In this document: positions 6,268 through 12,409 of the stretch, piece by piece | How positions within the stretch are numbered: the stretch's first letter is position 1 | How the letters are laid out: each line of letters begins with the position of its first letter | Origin: Clostridia bacterium | Lineage (GTDB): Bacteria; Bacillota; Clostridia; Oscillospirales; CAG-272 | Length of the DNA: 15,989 bases | Direction of reading: 5' to 3' | NCBI GenBank assembly: GCA_017452335.1 | Contig: JAFTMP010000093.1 | Span: forward strand, 1 to 15,989 | Notes under the pieces: generated by a model | Told to the model about the DNA's origin: nothing | Databases searched by the model: none | The model's input: only the letters and a program-made list of their open reading frames with translations | Program-made: the position numbers and the translations under genes

Positions 6268-7434
6268 TCAAAGAGTAAACAGCGCGTTGTTTAAGATCTG
6301 TACCTCAATCACGGTGGGAGTGTAATAATCCACCGTTTTGCCGCTGTAAAGCACATAAAGTGCATCACCGTCAATATACCAAGCATGACAGAAGGAGGCA
6401 CCGCCCATGGAGGGATCGCGCAGAAGAATGTCAAAATCGGGGGCATCGCCTGCATCAATATTGGCTTTTACGTAGCTGATCGCCGCGTTGCGGTCGGTGA
6501 GCCGATCAAAAACAGTGAGGGTGTTTCCGTTTGATTTGTCAAAATTGAGGCTGAGTACCTCATCCACGAAGTCGCCGTTGCCTGCAAGAATGGTGTAGGA
6601 AAGTAAAAGCGAGATGGTGGAGTCGCTTTGATAAAAGCGCACGCCCACTTCAAAGTCCAACGATCCCATCATCATGGGCTCGTAATTTTTGCTGTAATTG
6701 CTTTGGATGGTCTTTAAAAGGCTATTTAGTTCCTTTTCAATATGGGTGTTGATCTGCTCCTGCATCTGTGCACTTGCGGGAATGATCACACGGGGAAGAT
6801 AGTAGTTCAGTGTGCAGATCCCACCCTCCTTTTGGGTCTGCAGGGTCTTGCGCTCCTGGGGCGTGATTGCCTGCAGATATGGATCGGGAAGAGGATCGGG
6901 CGAAGGAGTCGGAGAGGGGGTTGGAGTAGGCGTAGGAGTAGGACCGGGTGTAGGGGTGGGCTCAGGGGAAGAGGGAAGCGGCGAGGGGGTGTTTGCGGGC
7001 TCACTTGGTATCAGTGAAGAGGACTCCTCAGCTTTGGAAGGCGATTTCGCAGGGGAGGAGGGAAGCTCCTTTTCGGGAGAGGACTGGGAAAGTGTGGGCG
7101 AGCTTGCGGGCTCTTCCGTTGTATTTTTAGGGGGGAAGCCTTTAATCAGCAAAAAGAGGAATCCTGCAAGAGCCGCCAGCGTGAGCAGGAGCAAGAGAAT
7201 GGTTCCAAGGGACAGTCCGCCCTGCTTTTGATTGTTTGAGCGCCTTTTGGCAGGAGCTTTTTTAGCAGGAGCTTTTTTAGCGGGCGCTTTTTTAGCAGGC
7301 GCTTTTTTGGCAGGCGTCCTGCTTGACGGCGTCCTACCTGTGGGAGCCCTTTGCGCGGCGGATTTTGCTGTGCCGGTGCGTTTGGCAGTAGATCCGTTGG
7401 TGTTTTTGGGTTTTTGATTGTTGGTATCTTTCAT
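6268..7434 (-). CDS. Single-span membrane protein with Lys/Ala/Pro-rich N-terminal tail and DUF3298/RsiV-like outer domain, 388 aa
   Basis: I place the start at 7434: AAAGGA lies nine bases before this ATG, but directly abuts the ATG three codons upstream (7443). Residues 1-72 are a strongly basic cytoplasmic tail with APAKK repeats (about 40-64) like the histone H1-like tails of some bacterial proteins. Residues about 76-98 form one membrane helix. Residues 105-185 are a Ser/Pro/Thr linker with PTPTP repeats, typical of a wall-spanning spacer. Residues about 195-388 resemble DUF3298, the domain found in RsiV (lysozyme-sensing anti-sigma factor) and PdaC; LSLNFDKSNGNTLTVFDRL is the typical signature. 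The tail does not look like an anti-sigma domain, so the RsiV likeness concerns only the outer domain. It is the last gene of the operon, 42 bases after cls, so a role in the envelope is likely. The exact function is unknown. Confidence 0.8.
   Translation of the reverse strand: MKDTNNQKPKNTNGSTAKRTGTAKSAAQRAPTGRTPSSRTPAKKAPAKKAPAKKAPAKKAPAKRRSNNQKQGGLSLGTILLLLLTLAALAGFLFLLIKGFPPKNTTEEPASSPTLSQSSPEKELPSSPAKSPSKAEESSSLIPSEPANTPSPLPSSPEPTPTPGPTPTPTPTPSPTPSPDPLPDPYLQAITPQERKTLQTQKEGGICTLNYYLPRVIIPASAQMQEQINTHIEKELNSLLKTIQSNYSKNYEPMMMGSLDFEVGVRFYQSDSTISLLLSYTILAGNGDFVDEVLSLNFDKSNGNTLTVFDRLTDRNAAISYVKANIDAGDAPDFDILLRDPSMGGASFCHAWYIDGDALYVLYSGKTVDYYTPTVIEVQILNNALFTL
7241..7315 (-). repeat. Tandem 15-bp repeat coding for APAKK units
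   Basis: Four near-identical copies of a 15-base unit (plus-strand form GCTTTTTTAGCAGGA) lie head to tail at 7256-7315, with a degenerate fifth copy at 7241-7255. Each unit encodes five residues, so gain or loss of units keeps the frame and changes the length of the basic tail. Copies differ by only a few bases, which points to recent expansion. Confidence 0.85.
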
Positions 7435-7476
7435 AAGCAACATTCCTTTAAAGGATTTTGGAAGCTCCCCGGCAGA

Positions 7477-9036
7477 TTATAACATCGGCTCAAAGAGTCT
7501 TGCCACGGAAATGAAGAGTCTGTGCAGGGCAGATGGCTTTTTAAGATCTTCGGGAAACAGCTCCTTGCAACGCTCCAGCGTGTTTAAAAAATCGTCCCGC
7601 ACTTCGGCTACACAAGGACTGTCAATGCACAGTGTGCCGCATTCATAGTGCAGATAAAGGCTTCTGTAATCTAAATTGCAGGTGCCTACCGAACAGATCT
7701 TGTCATCGCACACAAGGGTCTTGCTATGAATAAAACCGGGCAGATATTCGTAAATACGCACGCCCTGCTCGATGAGATCCTTGTAATAGGAGCGGGAGAT
7801 CAGGTGCACGGCTTCATGGTCTCCGTGGTAGGGGGTGATCAGACGCACATCCACACCGCCTCTTGCCGCAATGCACAGCGCCTGTAGCAGGTCATCTCCC
7901 GGGATCAGATAAGGGGTGGTGATATAGACATAGTCCTTGGCGCGGGAGATCATTTGTAAATAGAGGTTTTTAATGCACCCCCGCTCAAAAAGCGGCGCTT
8001 CGCTGTAGGGGATCACGGTGCCTTTGGCAGGCGCATCCTCATAGGCAAAAAAGACGGAGGGGTCGGGATCGGAGGGATGGTTGGTATACCACATTTCAAG
8101 GAAAAAGCGAGCAAATTGGGTTGCCGCCCGTCCGTGCAGGCGGATTCCGTTGTCAAGCCAGTGACCGAAGCGGTCGTATTCGTTGATATATTCATCGGAC
8201 AAATTGATGCCGCCGGTATAGGCGATCTTGCCGTCAATGGCAATGATCTTTCGGTGATCGCGGTTATTTTGAAAGGTGGAGAGCAGGGGGACGAAGGTTT
8301 GGAAGACCTTGGCGTCGATCCCCTTTTGCCTAAGCTTCTTGCAGTAGCCCGTGGGCAGGGTCTTTAGCGATCCCATGCCGTCGTAGAGCACGCGTACCAC
8401 TACGCCCTCCTTTACCTTGCGCTCTAAGATCTCTAAAATAGTGTCCCACATGATCCCTTCGTGAATGATGAAAAACTCCAAAAAAATGAATTTTTCGGCT
8501 TTTTCAAGGTCTTGCTTTAACTGTTCAAAAAATACTTCGCCGGACTTTAAAAATATGGCATCGGTATTTGTAAGAGACGGGAAGCCTTCACTTTCAAGAA
8601 AGGGCGGGATGGTGGAAAAGCTGCCTGTTTCCTCCTTTGTGGGCATGGTAACGGGCGGGAAGTCACGCTTGAGCAGTTCTCTGTTTTGCTTGATGCGCGC
8701 AACGGCGACCTTGTGAAGACTGCGCCCTCTGGCAAGCAGATAAAAGCTTCCGCCTGCCGCGGGAAACATCAAGATGGGCACGACCCAAGCCAGTTTATAG
8801 GCGGTGGGGCATTTGCGGTTGATGATGGTGAGCACCACGCACACGCTGACGATGTTGAAGAATAGGTAAGCGCATGCGTAGTAAATACTCTTGTCGGAGT
8901 TGAAAAACAGCCCCATGTATAAAAGAATGAAAAGCAGTACCTGCACCAACAGCAGGAAAATGACGCCGACCATTGTGGATAAATAGTAGCGGATCGCTTT
9001 GGGGCTGGTGTAGCTTTTATGAGTCTTTTTAGCCAT
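7477..9036 (-). CDS. cls: Cardiolipin synthase (phospholipase D family), 519 aa
   Basis: The enzyme joins two phosphatidylglycerol molecules into cardiolipin and glycerol at the membrane. The N-terminus has membrane segments at about residues 21-44, 52-72 and 82-102, the last two matching the PLD-nuclease N-terminal module of Cls proteins. Two HKD catalytic motifs are complete: H261-R-K263-x4-D268 followed by GG, and H437-S-K439-x4-D444 followed by GTCNLDYRS. Length agrees with the family (about 480-520). The start has AAAGGAG eight bases upstream. It begins 24 bases after the yfhO stop codon and is followed 42 bases later by the DUF3298-type gene, consistent with one operon. Other PLD-family activities, such as phosphatidyl transfer to other alcohols, cannot be excluded by sequence. 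Confidence 0.93.
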   Translation of the reverse strand: MAKKTHKSYTSPKAIRYYLSTMVGVIFLLLVQVLLFILLYMGLFFNSDKSIYYACAYLFFNIVSVCVVLTIINRKCPTAYKLAWVVPILMFPAAGGSFYLLARGRSLHKVAVARIKQNRELLKRDFPPVTMPTKEETGSFSTIPPFLESEGFPSLTNTDAIFLKSGEVFFEQLKQDLEKAEKFIFLEFFIIHEGIMWDTILEILERKVKEGVVVRVLYDGMGSLKTLPTGYCKKLRQKGIDAKVFQTFVPLLSTFQNNRDHRKIIAIDGKIAYTGGINLSDEYINEYDRFGHWLDNGIRLHGRAATQFARFFLEMWYTNHPSDPDPSVFFAYEDAPAKGTVIPYSEAPLFERGCIKNLYLQMISRAKDYVYITTPYLIPGDDLLQALCIAARGGVDVRLITPYHGDHEAVHLISRSYYKDLIEQGVRIYEYLPGFIHSKTLVCDDKICSVGTCNLDYRSLYLHYECGTLCIDSPCVAEVRDDFLNTLERCKELFPEDLKKPSALHRLFISVARLFEPML

Positions 9037-9059
9037 GAAGTCAACTCCTTTCTTGTACT

Positions 9060-12026
9060 TTATTTTCGTTTCTTTTTACGGTGTTCTTTTTTGGGCTTTT
9101 CGCTTTCCGATACGTCTTGCGGTGCGGTTTGCTGGTCCGCGGCTTCGCTTGGCTCCTGCACTGCTTCGGCGGGCGTGTCAATGGATTGCTCGGTCAGATT
9201 ATCCGATGCAGACAGCTCGCCGCTTACAGGAACAGCAGCCATCCTTCTTTTTTTGTAGCGGCGGATGAGCAGATAGTCTATTGCGGTGATCAGCGCCAAA
9301 ACAAAGAGAGAGATCAAGCTGACGGCGCCGCCGTAAAGGAAGCAATCGGGCATGTAACGGAACTCGATTTGGTGCGTTCCGGGTGTCAAGCGCAAAACGA
9401 TCAGCGCATCCTGATAGGGCTGTTCCTCCACGCCCAGTTGTTCGCCTGTGACCTCGTCGTATACAGGGGTGGTGAAGGTGAGAGGCTTTACTTCATTGCC
9501 GTCCACCGTGATCCTCCAACCCTCATCGTAGGGGATAGAGGTGAAGAGCAGGGTATCTTTTCCGTCTACCTTCACGGTGCCCTTCAGGTGCTCCTCGGTA
9601 TAGTCGGCGCTGATCTCATACTGTCCCTTTTGAAGCGCGCTATAGCTTTCCTTTAAGATCTCCTCGTCTAAGTGCCAGAAGATCGTCTGGTTTTCACGCA
9701 AATAGATCTTTTCTTCCAGGGGCGCAAGAGAGACGGTGTGGCTGCTTCCTTCTTCAAATCTGCCTACGTAAATGATGCCGTCGGAATCGTTTGCCATGGC
9801 AGTGCCGCTTTCCTTGCCGTCGATATACAGGGTGCAATCGCGGGGATAGTCGGTGGAGAAGTAGAGATACACGGGGTCGGTACTTTCGGCGGTGAAGGTG
9901 AAGGTCAGCAGGGGTGCTGTGCCGCCCTCGCTGGTTTTGTAGATCAGATGCTTTGCGGAAGAGGAGCGTGCCAGGGTGATGTCCTCGTAGGAATCCTCTG
10001 CAGAGAGCTTTACAAAGGGACGAAGCTCGTCTTTGCCCGTCATGGCGGCAACCAGATCGTTTAAAAGCACCATGGGGGAGTCATAGTCGTTAAAGTTTAA
10101 ATCCAGCACGGCGTCGTTTACGGTATAGCCGATGGAAAGGGCATAAGGGTTAAGATATCCGTATACCGCCTCGCCCTGTTCATCGGTGTAGACCCGCTGA
10201 TAAAGGGCATCGGGGGCAGTGTCCTCTGTGATGATATATTTCATACCAAGGATCATATCGGTCACGGGATTGCCTCCGGTATACTGACTCCAATAAGAGC
10301 CTGCTACGAAGCCCAGTTGGTCAAGAAGCTTTAAGGTATGGCGGTTTAGAGTGGAGGTGGTGCTGGATACCCCGCGCAGCTCCAGCGCCATAGCATCGGC
10401 AGGCTGGCGGTGGAAGGTTTTATCCATACGGTAAAAGCCATCGTCCAAGTCTTGAATGTATTCCACTGCAGGCTCTACCCGATTGATGAAGTCTGCATAA
10501 TCTGCGCGGAAGCTGTAGCCCACGTCGCAGGCAAGGGCGATCTGGGAAAGCAGTCCGATAAAGAGCGTTTCTCCAAGGATGGTACAGGTCAGCGCTAGCG
10601 TCCCCAGTCTGTTTCCGCCCTTCTTTTTAAAATAGAGAATGGCAAGGAAGACCGCACCGATGACGATGGGGGAAAGGAAATAGAATAGAAGGTCGTAGCT
10701 ATACGCCTTGGGGAAGACAGCGCCGGTATATTCGTAGTTTTCACCATAGCCCTCTTGCTGTAAGATCACAAGGAAGATGCCCAGAACGGCAGGGACTACG
10801 GCTAAAAACTGGGTGGAGACTCGTCGAAGCTGTTCAAAGCCTCGATAGCCGATCACCAACAGCAGGAAGGAGAACATAAAGCTGTAGCGGTAGTTGAGCC
10901 AGTTGGGCTCCTGTCCCCCGTGCCACCAAATGTCAATGAGCGAAACGGAGAAGCAGAGGGTGAGGATGAGAAGAAGCAGACCTGCCCCCACCTTTTCCTT
11001 GGTCTTGAATTTGGGGGAAACGGCAAAGATCGCCGCGCCGAACAGCGTTGCCGTACCGCAGTATATGAAGGGGAGCCCTTCTCTGCGCACGGTGTCTGCC
11101 GCGCCGGGCAGGAGTTTGAAAATAATATCAAGGAAATTTAACTTGAATGTGAACTGGTAGACGGGATCGGTGAAGGTGTCTTTTCCAAAGGTCAGCGAAT
11201 AGGCGGCGCAGAAGATGACCACCCCCGCAATGCCTACTGCCAGCAGGGTGAAGAAGAGATAACGAAGTCCCGAGCAAAGGAAATGCGCCCGCTCGCCCTT
11301 GGGGTTGTAGTCGGCTCTGTCTCTGTGGGCAATGTGGAAATAAAAGAAATAGAGCACCAAAAACAGGCACACCATGTAGCCCATGTAATAATGGGAAAGC
11401 AGGGTCAGCGCCAGGGTGAGGGTATAGACCAGGTAATTTCTGCCCGATAGGATCAGATCCGCTCCGTAGATCACCAAAGGGAAGAGAATGAGGGTGTCTA
11501 ACCACATCACGTTGTTTCCGTACATGATGGACCAGGCACAAAGGGCATACAGGGCAGAGAAGATCACCACGTTGCGCTTATTGGTGGGGTAGGTTTTGTG
11601 CAAATACCAGCCCATGGACGCCCCTGCACAGCCGATCTTTAAAAGGATCATCACATACAGCGACTCGGTGATGATCGCCGAGGGCATGAGCGCCACCAGC
11701 CAAGAAAAGGGGCTTGCCAAATAATAGGCATAAATACCCATATACTCTCCGCCAAGGGAGCGGTACCAGGTATAGAGCATGCCCGCATCACAGTTATAGA
11801 TCATATCATGCAGGGATTCAAAGAAATAGACATACTGACCGTTCAAGTCAAGGGTTAAGACCGAATTGCCCAGCCACGGAATACCCATGCAGAAATAGAT
11901 CAGCGCCATGAGTCCCGCCGAAACGCCAAAGCAGGAAAGGATCAGCTTGATGAGCTGACACCGCGCTTCTTTTTTGCTTTGCAGGGGCGTTTGGTTGATC
12001 AGATCAGGTTGAAGAATGAGATCCAT
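9060..12026 (-). CDS. yfhO: YfhO-family multi-spanning membrane protein, 988 aa
   Basis: This is a large polytopic protein with about a dozen hydrophobic segments in the first 500 residues, an outer beta-rich region (about 510-890), one more membrane helix (about 895-920) and a charged disordered tail rich in Glu, Ser and Lys. YfhO features are GIPWLGNSVLTLDLNGQYV near the N-terminus, EPNWLNYRYSFMFSFLLLV in the middle, and LLFTSIPYDEGWRITVDG near the end. In Bacillus subtilis, YfhO takes part in adding sugars to lipoteichoic acid together with CsbB, as a GT-C-like glycosyltransferase; a similar role here is inferred. I choose ATG at 12026 because AGGAGG lies six bases upstream; an ATG 18 bases earlier (12044) has no such site. 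This start overlaps the end of the DUF951 gene by 23 bases, suggesting translational coupling. Confidence 0.88.
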   Translation of the reverse strand: MDLILQPDLINQTPLQSKKEARCQLIKLILSCFGVSAGLMALIYFCMGIPWLGNSVLTLDLNGQYVYFFESLHDMIYNCDAGMLYTWYRSLGGEYMGIYAYYLASPFSWLVALMPSAIITESLYVMILLKIGCAGASMGWYLHKTYPTNKRNVVIFSALYALCAWSIMYGNNVMWLDTLILFPLVIYGADLILSGRNYLVYTLTLALTLLSHYYMGYMVCLFLVLYFFYFHIAHRDRADYNPKGERAHFLCSGLRYLFFTLLAVGIAGVVIFCAAYSLTFGKDTFTDPVYQFTFKLNFLDIIFKLLPGAADTVRREGLPFIYCGTATLFGAAIFAVSPKFKTKEKVGAGLLLLILTLCFSVSLIDIWWHGGQEPNWLNYRYSFMFSFLLLVIGYRGFEQLRRVSTQFLAVVPAVLGIFLVILQQEGYGENYEYTGAVFPKAYSYDLLFYFLSPIVIGAVFLAILYFKKKGGNRLGTLALTCTILGETLFIGLLSQIALACDVGYSFRADYADFINRVEPAVEYIQDLDDGFYRMDKTFHRQPADAMALELRGVSSTTSTLNRHTLKLLDQLGFVAGSYWSQYTGGNPVTDMILGMKYIITEDTAPDALYQRVYTDEQGEAVYGYLNPYALSIGYTVNDAVLDLNFNDYDSPMVLLNDLVAAMTGKDELRPFVKLSAEDSYEDITLARSSSAKHLIYKTSEGGTAPLLTFTFTAESTDPVYLYFSTDYPRDCTLYIDGKESGTAMANDSDGIIYVGRFEEGSSHTVSLAPLEEKIYLRENQTIFWHLDEEILKESYSALQKGQYEISADYTEEHLKGTVKVDGKDTLLFTSIPYDEGWRITVDGNEVKPLTFTTPVYDEVTGEQLGVEEQPYQDALIVLRLTPGTHQIEFRYMPDCFLYGGAVSLISLFVLALITAIDYLLIRRYKKRRMAAVPVSGELSASDNLTEQSIDTPAEAVQEPSEAADQQTAPQDVSESEKPKKEHRKKKRK

Positions 12027-12228
12027 GCTCTGCCTCCTGTTCATTTTGGGGAATAACCTTTTTGATGCTGGATTCGATCTTTACTCTGGGGATGGTCAGA
12101 TCTCTTCCGCATTTTTTACATTGAATTCGAATATCGGAGCCTACCCGCAACACCAAAAACAGATCGCCCGAGCAGGGATGCTTTTTCTTCATTTGCAGGG
12201 TATCGCCGCAGTTGAAATGCACGATCAT
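12004..12228 (-). CDS. DUF951 small zinc-binding-type protein (YyzM-like), 74 aa
   Basis: A small protein matching DUF951, a family widespread in Firmicutes. The signature is MKKKHPCSGDLFLVLRVG, then DIRIQCKKCGR and IPRVKIESSIKKVI. C19 with C37 and C40 (CxxC), perhaps plus H17, form a likely zinc site. Its function is unknown; a nucleic-acid or regulatory role is only a guess. AGGAGA lies about seven bases before the ATG. The last 14 residues (EQEAEHGSHSST and neighbours) extend beyond the usual family end, and this stretch contains the ribosome binding site and start of yfhO. It is the first gene after the promoter at 12303-12331. Confidence 0.88.
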   Translation of the reverse strand: MIVHFNCGDTLQMKKKHPCSGDLFLVLRVGSDIRIQCKKCGRDLTIPRVKIESSIKKVIPQNEQEAEHGSHSST

Positions 12229-12265
12229 CGCACTTCTCCTTAGATTTTTGACAGATTTTTATAGA

Positions 12266-12290
12266 GTATACCTGAAGCTTCAAAGTATAC
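12266..12290. promoter_or_regulatory. Imperfect 25-bp dyad in the 5' leader, possible operator
   Basis: GTATAC (12266-12271) and GTATAC (12285-12290) flank the palindrome TGAAGCTTCA (12273-12282). It lies about 5-30 bases after the expected start site of the DUF951 operon promoter. That is a good place for a repressor site; it could also be a weak RNA hairpin. No candidate binding protein can be named. Confidence 0.35.
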
Positions 12291-12302
12291 CGATATAGGT
12301 AG

Positions 12303-12331
12303 ATTATATCACAAAAAAACGCTTCTGTAAA
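12303..12331 (-). promoter_or_regulatory. Promoter of the DUF951-yfhO-cls-DUF3298 operon
   Basis: On the minus strand: TTTACA (12326-12331), a 17-base spacer, TATAAT (12303-12308), with TGA before the -10. The start site should fall near 12296, giving a leader of about 68 bases before DUF951. The promoter follows directly after the terminator-like hairpin of the CotH genes. Confidence 0.75.
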
Positions 12332-12350
12332 GGGTTTGCGCCGCGGACAA

Positions 12351-12392
12351 GGGGCTGCATGCTGTAACTTTTTTGTTACGTCATGCAGCCCC
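12351..12392 (-). terminator. Terminator-like hairpin after the CotH genes
   Basis: GGGGCTGCATG (12351-12361) and CATGCAGCCCC (12382-12392) form an 11-bp perfect stem with an inner GTAAC/GTTAC stem (12364-12368 with 12375-12379). It starts 17 bases after the stop codon of the CotH gene. On the minus strand only TTGTCC follows, with no U-run, so termination efficiency is uncertain. It may be Rho-assisted or mainly protect the mRNA 3' end. Confidence 0.6.
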
Positions 12393-12409
12393 TTCGGTGT
12401 TTTTGGATA

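Noticed and set aside
6812..7231. Plus-strand Gly/Val-rich repeat protein (139 codons)
   Set aside because: It arises from reading the Pro/Thr-rich linker codons of the minus-strand gene in antisense.
7241..7315. CRISPR array
   Set aside because: The 15-base units are directly adjacent with no spacers and lie in frame inside a protein gene.
9081..9656. Plus-strand 191-codon reading frame opposite yfhO
   Set aside because: The minus strand has a well-supported YfhO protein, and the antisense frame lacks a ribosome binding site and any family likeness.
12248..12253. Plus-strand TTGACA as a -35 element
   Set aside because: No -10 hexamer at a proper distance and no plus-strand gene downstream.
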